NCBI GenBank assembly: GCA_943787725.1
Contig: CALSNM010000002.1
Coordinates: forward strand, 1-52,994
DNA from: an uncultured Flavobacteriales bacterium
GTDB taxonomy: Bacteria; Bacteroidota; Bacteroidia; Flavobacteriales_D; Parvicellaceae
Length of the DNA: 52,994 nt
Direction: 5' to 3'
The notes beneath the pieces are model-generated. The model had not been told where the DNA came from and did not search any database. It saw nothing but the letters and a program-made list of their open reading frames with translations. The position numbers and the translations under genes are program-made. How positions within the stretch are numbered: position 1 is the stretch's first letter; each line of letters begins with the position of its first letter. Shown piece by piece: positions 9,371-16,830 of this stretch.

Positions 9371-11056
9371 ATGAAATTATTTATTGCTCCTTTATTGCTT
9401 CTGTCTTTTGTTGCAAAAAGTCAAATTAACGTATCAAACACTGCTCCCTTCGACAGCGAACAATATCTTGTAGAAGATATTCTTTTAGGAAACGGAGTCT
9501 CTGCTTCAAATATAACTTTCTCAGGAGAACCGACACAGATTGGATTTTTTAATGGTGTTAATTCCAATATTGGCCTAGATTCTGGAGTTGTAATGTATAC
9601 GGCAGATATCGCAACAATAGTTCCTGGAGGGACAGGAACCGATGACTTTTTAACTCCCGCCAGCCAAACCGACAGTGATTTAATTGCTATTGCTCAATCG
9701 GTTACTAGCAATCCCAGCGCGAGTCAAATTACTGAAACACATGATTTGGCAGATTTAAACTTTGACTTCCAAGTTGTGGGCGATACCGTTGAATTTGAAT
9801 TTGTTTTCGCTTCCGATGAATATTTGACCTACGTTAACACCCAATATAACGACGTTTTTTCCTTTTTTTTGAGTGGGCCCGGAATTTCAGGACCTTACTC
9901 TAGTCCGGCTGGATTTCCAAATGGCGCAGTTAATGTTGCTTTAATACCTAACACATCAGATCCCATTACAATTAGCTCGATACACCCTGGATTAAACAAC
10001 CAATATTACATTGACAACCCAGCTAACACTACTGTTAGCTTAAATGGATTTACTACCGTGGTAAAAGTGAAGTATCCCGTTGAATGTGGTGAAAATTATC
10101 ACTTTAGATTTGCCATTGCTGATTGTGGAGATGGCGCTTTAGCTTCTGCTGTTTTTTTGAAGGCAGGAAGCCTTGGTTCTGATGGAATTGGCGTTTCTAG
10201 TTTTGCTGATTTTGCTGGAGTTCAAGGAGGTAACATAATCGGAGAAGCATGTGGTCAGGCAGGTTTTGTGTTTTCTTCTTCAAATGTAAACGAGCCAGAT
10301 ACGATTCGTTTTACAATTGGAGGAAATGCAGAAATTTTTGATGATTATTTACCCTTTCCTGATAGTATAATCTTGCCGATTGGAGTTGCAAGCGATACTA
10401 TTTGGGTTACTGCAATCCAAGACTTTCTAATTGAAGACATGGATACTCTAGAAATAACGCTTTTAGGGAATTTAGGATGTAATACCGCAACTTTATACAT
10501 TCAGAGCATTGACCAATTAAATGCTGCACTAACTGTCGATAGCATTAATATTTGTCCACCCGAAACAGGTCAATTAGTTGCAGAAATATCTGGAGGATGG
10601 CAGCCCTATTATGTCTCATGGAATAACAATGGAGGGCTTGGAGACACTGTTTTAGTATCACCCGATATCACTACTTTTTACAACGCCAATGTTGTAGATG
10701 CTTGCGGCAGTGTTAGAGTATTAGAAACTTCTGAAGTTTGGGTTCAATGTCCTGTTGAAATAGCAAATGTGTTTACTCCAAATGGAGACGAAATGAACGA
10801 TTTATATAGTGCCGTAAACCTAGATGATTATCCGAATCCAACAATCACAATTTACAATCGATGGGGGAAAATTGTTTATTACATGGAGGACTATCAAAAC
10901 GATTGGGACGGTACACATTATAAATCTGGAAACGATTTGGAAGAAGGAGTTTATTACATTGTCGTCTCCCCAAACTCTCCTAAATATCAGTATACAGAGC
11001 ACAAGGACACGGGCATACAAAGGACTCTTTCTGGTTATATTCAACTAATGCGGTAA
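9371..11056 (+). CDS. Choice-of-anchor L protein with gliding-type C-terminal domain
   Basis: 561-residue secreted surface protein. I use the ATG at 9371; the TTG at 9368 is in frame but less likely. The signal peptide is about residues 1-18 (LLLLSFVAKSQ). A choice-of-anchor L domain follows (about 25-280; motifs GVVMYTADIA and EFEFVFASDEY). The last roughly 85 residues, from IANVFTPNGDEMND with IYNRWGKIVY, are the CHU_C or type B T9SS sorting domain found on gliding and adhesion proteins. A role in adhesion or gliding is inferred. Its stop directly abuts the stop of gpmI on the other strand (TAATTA). Confidence 0.88.
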   Translation: MKLFIAPLLLLSFVAKSQINVSNTAPFDSEQYLVEDILLGNGVSASNITFSGEPTQIGFFNGVNSNIGLDSGVVMYTADIATIVPGGTGTDDFLTPASQTDSDLIAIAQSVTSNPSASQITETHDLADLNFDFQVVGDTVEFEFVFASDEYLTYVNTQYNDVFSFFLSGPGISGPYSSPAGFPNGAVNVALIPNTSDPITISSIHPGLNNQYYIDNPANTTVSLNGFTTVVKVKYPVECGENYHFRFAIADCGDGALASAVFLKAGSLGSDGIGVSSFADFAGVQGGNIIGEACGQAGFVFSSSNVNEPDTIRFTIGGNAEIFDDYLPFPDSIILPIGVASDTIWVTAIQDFLIEDMDTLEITLLGNLGCNTATLYIQSIDQLNAALTVDSINICPPETGQLVAEISGGWQPYYVSWNNNGGLGDTVLVSPDITTFYNANVVDACGSVRVLETSEVWVQCPVEIANVFTPNGDEMNDLYSAVNLDDYPNPTITIYNRWGKIVYYMEDYQNDWDGTHYKSGNDLEEGVYYIVVSPNSPKYQYTEHKDTGIQRTLSGYIQLMR

Positions 11057-12553
11057 TTACACCAGAGCCTTTCCTGTCATCTCTTTTGGTTGCTCGATTC
11101 CCATCATTTTTAAAATGGTTGGTGAAACATCAGCTAAACTGCCATTTTCAATATGCGTAAATCTATCATCTAGTAAAATACATGGTACCGGGTTCATTGA
11201 GTGCGCTGTATTTGGACTTCCATCTAAATTTAGCATATTATCGGAATTTCCATGATCAGCAATAATTACAAATGCATAATCATTATCTAACCCTGTTTTA
11301 ACAACTCGTTCAACACAAGCATCTACAGTTTCGCAAGCCTTAATAATTGCTTTAGGCACACCCGTATGTCCAACCATATCGCAATTAGCATAGTTCAGAC
11401 AAATGTAATCTGCTCCATCTGAAATTAATTCCGCGCAAATTTTATCTGTCAATTCTGGTGCGCTCATTTCTGGTTGTAAATCATAAGTCGCTACTTTTGG
11501 AGAATTCGCCATAATACGACTTTCTCCTTCAAACGCAGCTTCACGACCACCACTAAAAAAGAAAGTAACGTGCGGGTATTTCTCGGTTTCTGCCATTCGA
11601 ATTTGTTTCAACCTGCTTTTTGACAACACCTCTCCCATTGTCATTTTAAGGTTCTCTTTATCGTAAATTACATGTACCCCTTTAAACGTATTGTCATAAT
11701 TCGTCATCGTAACATAATGCAAATCCAAAACATTCATTTCTTGACTTGGATAATTTTGCTGCGTCAAAGCCATGGTAATTTCACGGCAGCGATCTGTTCT
11801 AAAATTGAAACAAATTACAACATCTCCATCTTCGATTTTACCGTTTTCAATAACACTTGGTTCAATAAATTCATCCGTAATGTTTTTGCTGTAATTGGAC
11901 TTAATTGCTTCAACAGCTGAAGAAAATTTACTTCCCTCTCCTTTGGTTAAAAGACTGTGCGCTTTTTTAATTCTTTCCCAACGCTTGTCTCTATCCATTG
12001 CATAGTAACGTCCAATTACAGATGCGATTTTAGTGTTGCTCCCTTCAATGCGGTTTTCTAATTCAGTAATATATCCCAAACCAGATTTAGGGTCGCAATC
12101 TCTACCGTCTGTAAATGCATGAACATAGGATCTCTCTATATCATTTTGCGCTAGCAAATCACATAAAGCATATAAATGTTCTTGAGAAGAATGCACACCG
12201 CCTTTGGAAACCAAACCCATTAAATGCACCTTTTTATTTCCTTCTTTAGCTTCTTTAATGGCATTAAGTAAGGTTTCATTTTCAAAAAAAGACTTGTCCT
12301 TAATTGCGTTATTGATTCTAACTAAGTCTTGATATACAACTCTTCCAGCCCCAATATTTAAATGTCCAACTTCGGAATTTCCCATTTGCCCTTCTGGTAG
12401 ACCAACCGCTTCGCCGTAAGTTACCAAATTAGAATTTGGATAGCTTTTGTATAAGCTGTCCATAAAAGGTGTGTTCGCTAAATGAATTCCATCGGTTTCA
12501 TCTCCTCGTCCTTTCCCCCATCCATCGAGGATTAATAACACTGTTTTTTTCAT
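11057..12553 (-). CDS. gpmI: 2,3-bisphosphoglycerate-independent phosphoglycerate mutase
   Basis: 498-residue glycolytic enzyme interconverting 3- and 2-phosphoglycerate in the cytosol. Metal ligand D10 lies in ILDGWG, and the phosphorylated serine S60 in GNSEVGHLNIG. The substrate-binding insert contains HAFTDGRDCDP, and the C-terminal metal site NYANCDMVGHTG plus IADHGNSDNM. The length matches the family. Its ATG overlaps the stop of the upstream histidine kinase by 4 bases (ATGA), so the two are translationally coupled. Confidence 0.97.
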   Translation of the reverse strand: MKKTVLLILDGWGKGRGDETDGIHLANTPFMDSLYKSYPNSNLVTYGEAVGLPEGQMGNSEVGHLNIGAGRVVYQDLVRINNAIKDKSFFENETLLNAIKEAKEGNKKVHLMGLVSKGGVHSSQEHLYALCDLLAQNDIERSYVHAFTDGRDCDPKSGLGYITELENRIEGSNTKIASVIGRYYAMDRDKRWERIKKAHSLLTKGEGSKFSSAVEAIKSNYSKNITDEFIEPSVIENGKIEDGDVVICFNFRTDRCREITMALTQQNYPSQEMNVLDLHYVTMTNYDNTFKGVHVIYDKENLKMTMGEVLSKSRLKQIRMAETEKYPHVTFFFSGGREAAFEGESRIMANSPKVATYDLQPEMSAPELTDKICAELISDGADYICLNYANCDMVGHTGVPKAIIKACETVDACVERVVKTGLDNDYAFVIIADHGNSDNMLNLDGSPNTAHSMNPVPCILLDDRFTHIENGSLADVSPTILKMMGIEQPKEMTGKALV

Positions 12554-13452
12554 TGCGGTAATTCTATTTCAAAAATACTTCCTTGCGGTTGATTCTCTTT
12601 CGCTTTTATGGTTCCGTTATGTAGCGCTATTATTTTCTGAACGATATATAGCCCTACACCTGTCCCTTTTGTGTCTCTTGTGTTCTCATCACCAATTCGA
12701 TGAAACAAATTAAAAATTTTCTCTCGTTGATTAAGGGGAACTCCTATTCCTTGGTCTTTTATTTGGATGCAAATGGAATTCCCTAGCTGCTGAGCAGACC
12801 AAACAATTCCTATTTTATCTTGGGAATACTTTATTGCATTCTCGTGTAAATTTTGAATAACCGATGTAAAGTAAAAACGATCCACCTTAATTTCTATTTT
12901 CGCATCAATATCAAAATTTGTCGACTCAGAGAAATCTAAACCCTTTATTACCGATTCGATAAATTCGTGGCAGTTCACTTTTTCTCTTTCTAAATGCAGT
13001 TGATGTTCTTCCACTTTTGAAATGAGTAAAATATTTTCAACCAGTTTCTCTAACCTTGTTTGATCTTTTATAATTTTATCTAGAATGTCATCCCTTTTCT
13101 CCTTTGAAATGTCTCTGCTCAGAATGGTTTCAGCGAATAGTTTAGAAGATGCAATAGGAGTTTTTAATTCATGTGTAACAGACAATATAAAGTTCTTCTT
13201 TTCTTTGGCTAACTCCAATTCCTTATTAAAAGTCTTGCGAACAAAATACACGCCAACTGCCAAAATCAAAAAGAAGACCAAAGCTTCTCCAGTAATCATC
13301 ATGATTTTGCGCTGAACAAAACTCTCTTCTTGGGCTACTTCTTGGGCTAATGTATAAATATGGTATGCCCACCAGCTAAACTGCAAAACAACATAACCAA
13401 CTAATAAATAGAATACCAGTAAGGACCTGTTATGTGCTTTTTTTGTAGTCAT
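12550..13452 (-). CDS. Orphan sensor histidine kinase
   Basis: 300-residue membrane histidine kinase. Two membrane helices (about 10-32 and 52-72) flank a very short loop, so there is almost no periplasmic sensor and no HAMP domain. The phosphoacceptor is H94 in SVTHELKTP, followed by an N box (LHENAIKYS), G1 (DQGIGVP) and G2 (GTGVGLYIV). No response regulator is adjacent; the next gene is gpmI, reached by a 4-base overlap. The stimulus may therefore be intramembrane or in the cytosol. A TAATTTTG element on the minus strand (13470-13463) lies 10 bases before the start and could be its -7 element. Confidence 0.9.
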   Translation of the reverse strand: MTTKKAHNRSLLVFYLLVGYVVLQFSWWAYHIYTLAQEVAQEESFVQRKIMMITGEALVFFLILAVGVYFVRKTFNKELELAKEKKNFILSVTHELKTPIASSKLFAETILSRDISKEKRDDILDKIIKDQTRLEKLVENILLISKVEEHQLHLEREKVNCHEFIESVIKGLDFSESTNFDIDAKIEIKVDRFYFTSVIQNLHENAIKYSQDKIGIVWSAQQLGNSICIQIKDQGIGVPLNQREKIFNLFHRIGDENTRDTKGTGVGLYIVQKIIALHNGTIKAKENQPQGSIFEIELPQ

Positions 13453-13686
13453 TGAGTTGCTACAAAATTAAAGGATTTTATTGATTGGGAGGATATTCTC
13501 CTTTTCTTTTTACACATGGCAAATTACGCTATAATGGTATTTACAGCCCGTTATATGTACTGCTATCTATTCTCTTGACAAAGCATTTAACCAATAACCG
13601 ATTCCCTCGTGGGATGTCACAAGAACGATAGAAAAATGAGAGCAACCTTTATACCTTCTTTCCGTTTCATGAGCAAATAAATATTT

Positions 13687-14928
13687 ATGATAAACATAAA
13701 ACCCTTTTTGATCCTAGCTTTTGTAGTTTTTATTAGTAGCTCATTTGCACAAACAAAAAATGTGCTATTCCTTGGAAATAGTTACACGGGAGTAAACAAC
13801 CTTCCATTGCTAACTTACAATTTGGCATTGTCTTTAGGAGATACTATTAATTACGATTCAAATACCCCCGGTGGGTACACCTATGAAGGTCATTCTACAA
13901 ATGCTACATCTTTAGCTAAAATTGCACAAGGCAATTGGGATTTTGTGGTATTACAAGAACAATCACAAAAACCCTCTTTTCCTCCTTCGCAAGTTGCCAC
14001 AGAGGTTTATCCATATGCGCAAGTTTTAGTTGATTCTATTAAATCGGCCAACGCTTGCACCGAACCGATTTTTTACATGACTTGGGGTAGAAAAAATGGA
14101 GACGCAGGTAATTGTGCCGCCTATCCTCCTCTTTGCACATATGATGGAATGCAAGGTCGATTGCGAGAGAGCTATATAGAAATGGCCGTTGATAATGACT
14201 GTTCAGTTTCTCCTGTTGGAGCAGCATGGAAATATGTTAGAGATAATTATCCAACTTTAGAATTGTACAGTGCAGATGAAAGTCATCCAAGTATAAACGG
14301 AAGTTATTTGGCGGCTTGTGTACACTATGCTTCAATGTTCCGAGAATCTCCTGTTGGAGCTTCTTTCATTTCTGCTGTTACTGCAGTTGATGCAGCCATT
14401 TTACAGGAAGCAGCAGAATTGGTGGTTTTAGACAGCTTAAGCACATGGCGAATTGGAAATAACGATGTTGTTGCTAGCTTTACCTCTAATAACGTTAGTG
14501 GCAGTATTGTGTTTTCTGAAAACGGAACAAACGGAACTACTTATAGTTGGGATTTAGATGACGGAAGTACAGAAACAGCCGCTTCATTTTCTCATACCTA
14601 CGCAAACGATGGGACATACAGCGTAGAACTTATAGCAACAAATGGCTGTGATTCAGATACCATAACACAAGAGGTGATTGTAAATACAACCGGAATAAAT
14701 GAAAATCAATTAAATTTTGAAATTCTTCAATCCCAAAACAAGTATTCGCTGCTTTTTAAGAATACAGCAGAAAGGCACTTTCAATTGTACGATACCAAAG
14801 GTTCGCTAATTCAGGAAGACAGAAAAACAAATAGCGAAATAATTATAACCTTACCGGAGTCTGGAATGTACCTCTTACATATTGTGGAAAGTGATAAATC
14901 TACTGTGATTAAGTTGTTTAATGATTAA
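13687..14928 (+). CDS. Secreted SGNH-like hydrolase with PKD domain and T9SS tail
   Basis: 413-residue exported protein with signal peptide 1-21 (FLILAFVVFISSSFA). The N-terminal half is an SGNH/GDSL-type fold: block I is LFLGNSYTG with S32, and block V is ADESHPS with D197 and H200, so a catalytic triad is available. A PKD domain occupies about 260-332 (YSWDLDDGS, FSHTYANDGTYSV). The last roughly 75 residues (FQLYDTKGSLI, GMYLLHIV) are a type A T9SS sorting domain. It is probably an extracellular esterase or deacetylase acting on polysaccharide; the substrate is unknown. Confidence 0.8.
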   Translation: MINIKPFLILAFVVFISSSFAQTKNVLFLGNSYTGVNNLPLLTYNLALSLGDTINYDSNTPGGYTYEGHSTNATSLAKIAQGNWDFVVLQEQSQKPSFPPSQVATEVYPYAQVLVDSIKSANACTEPIFYMTWGRKNGDAGNCAAYPPLCTYDGMQGRLRESYIEMAVDNDCSVSPVGAAWKYVRDNYPTLELYSADESHPSINGSYLAACVHYASMFRESPVGASFISAVTAVDAAILQEAAELVVLDSLSTWRIGNNDVVASFTSNNVSGSIVFSENGTNGTTYSWDLDDGSTETAASFSHTYANDGTYSVELIATNGCDSDTITQEVIVNTTGINENQLNFEILQSQNKYSLLFKNTAERHFQLYDTKGSLIQEDRKTNSEIIITLPESGMYLLHIVESDKSTVIKLFND

Positions 14929-14952
14929 ATAAAGAATCTTTTATCTTCCAAG

Positions 14953-14982
14953 TTTGTGAATTTGAATTTATTTCTATCTTTG
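14953..14982 (+). promoter_or_regulatory. Promoter of tRNA-Phe
   Basis: -33 element TTTG at 14953-14956, then 18 bases, then an exact -7 element TATCTTTG at 14975-14982. The first base of the mature tRNA is 16 bases downstream. This is the clearest Bacteroidota-type promoter in the window. Confidence 0.75.
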
Positions 14983-14997
14983 CCACCGATTAAGGTC

Positions 14998-15070
14998 GTC
15001 ACCTTAGCTCAGTTGGTAGAGCAATGGACTGAAAATCCATGTGTCCCTGGTTCGATCCCTGGAGGTGACA
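14998..15070 (+). tRNA. tRNA-Phe (anticodon GAA)
   Basis: 73 bases. The acceptor stem GTCACCT (14998-15004) pairs with AGGTGAC (15063-15069), with discriminator A. The D arm is GCTC-AGTTGGTAGA-GC. The anticodon stem ATGGA/TCCAT encloses CTGAAAA, anticodon GAA. The T loop is TTCGATC. The T stem reads CCTGG against CCTGG, leaving a central T-T mismatch (the other four pairs form). CCA is not encoded. It has its own promoter and terminator and lies 1.8 kb before pheT. Confidence 0.95.
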
Positions 15071-15078
15071 CAAATAGC

Positions 15079-15112
15079 AAAAAGGAATTACAGAAATGTA
15101 GTTCCTTTTTTT
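15079..15112 (+). terminator. Rho-independent terminator after tRNA-Phe
   Basis: AAAAAGGAATTAC (15079-15091) pairs with GTAGTTCC plus T run (15098-15112) across a six-base loop; the only imperfection is one U-G wobble. It ends in seven T. Confidence 0.8.
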
Positions 15113-15190
15113 ATGAAATATACTAAAGTTGATTTCTTGCTGAATTACGCTAAGGTTGCACGATTAGTGTTTTTGCGCTCATTTCCAAAA

Positions 15191-15793
15191 CTAACTTTCG
15201 ATAGTTCTAAATGTTAAATTTATTCTTGGGCTTTGTGTTTTTTTTGTCGTTGGCATGCAGTGGAGCCATTTTTTTTGTGTATTTCCTTTCATAATTAGCA
15301 GGCTGCCTTCTTCTAAATGAACATAAACCGTTTGTTTTGTTTCTTTATGTTTAAATGAAAACTTACGCTCTGCTCCAAAACTCAATGAACCAATTGCTCC
15401 ATTTTTTTTTAAATTTTTCTCATCATCACTATGCCAAGTCATTCCTTCTCCTCCGTTGTGATATAAATTAAGTAAACAAGAGTTGAATTTTTCTCCTGAT
15501 TTATTTTCTATAATTTTTTTGAGTTCCAAAAGCTCTTTGGTCCAAGGTAGGGCCAATTTAGTAGTTTTTGAATATGTGTAATCAAATGGCTTATCTCCAT
15601 ACCAAGCTACTTTTCGTTTTGTGATAATCAATTTTCCAAAAATGATTGCTTTATCATTTTCCCATTGAATATTATTTAATAATCGTTCGAAATAGTGTTT
15701 GGAATTTTCATTATTTATGATGCTTCCATAATATTTTACGTCACCATCAAAAGGTAAAACGTTAAAACTTGGGATGTCATTAAATAGATCCAT
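15191..15793 (-). CDS. alkB: AlkB-family alpha-ketoglutarate-dependent dioxygenase
   Basis: 200-residue Fe(II)/2-oxoglutarate dioxygenase that removes alkyl groups from DNA bases oxidatively. The iron facial triad is visible: H121 and D123 in WHSDDE and H178 in LHCMP. The oxoglutarate-binding arginines are R190 and R196 in RINLTFR. NLYHNGGEGM and GSLSFGAERKF are typical of the AlkB2-like branch. It is a monocistronic DNA-repair gene; no ada or other repair gene is beside it. Confidence 0.93.
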   Translation of the reverse strand: MDLFNDIPSFNVLPFDGDVKYYGSIINNENSKHYFERLLNNIQWENDKAIIFGKLIITKRKVAWYGDKPFDYTYSKTTKLALPWTKELLELKKIIENKSGEKFNSCLLNLYHNGGEGMTWHSDDEKNLKKNGAIGSLSFGAERKFSFKHKETKQTVYVHLEEGSLLIMKGNTQKKWLHCMPTTKKTQSPRINLTFRTIES

Positions 15794-16234
15794 TTTATTA
15801 ATTTGATGTTGGTAGTTAAAGAATGTTAGTAAGCATTTAAATTATTTTGTTAAATCTAGCTTTTGTTATTGTGCTTCCTGTGTTACTCACATTTCACACC
15901 TATTATACAAACATCATCTATCTGCTTTAACTGTCCTTTTCAGTTTTCGCAGGTGGGTGGAATATAGTTAAAAAGCATAAAAACCTTAAATTTCAATTGT
16001 CTTTTTAGGGTTATTATTGTTATCAAACGAACTTTTAGTTGGATTCAATAAGGCTTCAAAATACACTCTCCATAAATTATTTATTTCCATACCTATCTTT
16101 TTTTTGTTTTTGAGCCTCATGAGGATGTGCACAGCTACCTGTTAATAAAGCCTAAGGTAGTTATGGTGTTTTTAATGTCTAATTAGTTATATTAGGAGAT
16201 AATAAATTAATTTAGAAACTAAAAACTATAAGTT
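15794..16234. other. Gene-poor intergenic region
   Basis: 441 bases between divergently read alkB and the DUF5679-like gene. No frame with a plausible start and protein-like composition is visible, and I see no tRNA or riboswitch fold. It is AT-rich with several short T runs (for example near 16099-16106). It probably holds the promoters of both flanking genes. Confidence 0.45.
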
Positions 16235-16381
16235 ATGGAAGGTTATTGTGTAAAATGTAAAGCGAAAAAAGAAATAAAAGATGGTGCAGAAGTGACAATG
16301 AAAAATGGAAGAAAAGCAATGAAAGGGAAATGCCCAACTTGTGGAACTGGTATGTTTAGAATACTTGGAAAGGCAAAATAG
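16235..16381 (+). CDS. Small zinc-ribbon protein (DUF5679-like)
   Basis: 48-residue basic protein, read from ATG 16235 to TAG 16379-16381. It opens MEGYCVKCKAKKEI and contains KGKCPTCGTGMF near the end, so two CxxC pairs could bind one zinc. Short zinc ribbons of this form, followed by a lysine-rich tail, are known in bacteria and archaea as DUF5679; their function is not established. Nucleic-acid binding is a reasonable guess only. It stands alone in about 1 kb of otherwise non-coding DNA. Confidence 0.75.
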   Translation: MEGYCVKCKAKKEIKDGAEVTMKNGRKAMKGKCPTCGTGMFRILGKAK

Positions 16382-16830
16382 GTTCAACCTTCCATCACAA
16401 TTGCACTTACCTTTATAAACTTAGTGCTATAGGGTTTTTAGGGCGGTACGCTCACATGGAGGCAAGTCGTTCTATTAGTGATATTGTCATAGTAATCACT
16501 TTGTTTTTTCGTCCTTGCATAGATTGATTATATAGATCTTTCTAAGATTAGAATTCAAATGAGGCAAAAAGTGATGCTGAATAAGCTTGTGGCACATTTT
16601 TTAGGTTTTACTTTTTTCTACTTACAAAAGCATACTCTCTAATTCTTTTCTAAAACCAGTAATTTCCGCTCTTCTCAGAATAACAAATCAATCTTGCCTC
16701 TACCAAGGGCTATAGATTTTCTCCTCCGATCGAAATAACAAATAAAGGGGGGGTTAAAACAGTCTCGCGTTTTTTCTTTTTTCTTGCCAAAACCTTTACT
16801 TTTGAAGTCAATTAAACTTTAGAGAAACGC
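16382..16830. other. Intergenic region before pheT
   Basis: 449 bases without a convincing gene. Two loosely similar tracts ending in AATAACAAAT (16679-16688 and 16734-16743) are followed by a run of seven G (16747-16753). They look like a degenerate intergenic repeat, but the similarity is short. The pheT promoter element lies at the 3' end (listed separately). Confidence 0.4.
16797..16804 (+). promoter_or_regulatory. -7 element upstream of pheT, TACTTTTG
   Basis: Exact TAnnTTTG match 26 bases before the pheT start codon. No TTG is found at the expected 19-base distance, so this is a partial promoter match. Confidence 0.45.

Noticed and set aside
16679..16743. Two AATAACAAAT-ending tracts as a CRISPR-like or mobile repeat
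   Set aside because: Only ten bases are shared, there are just two copies and no regular spacing.
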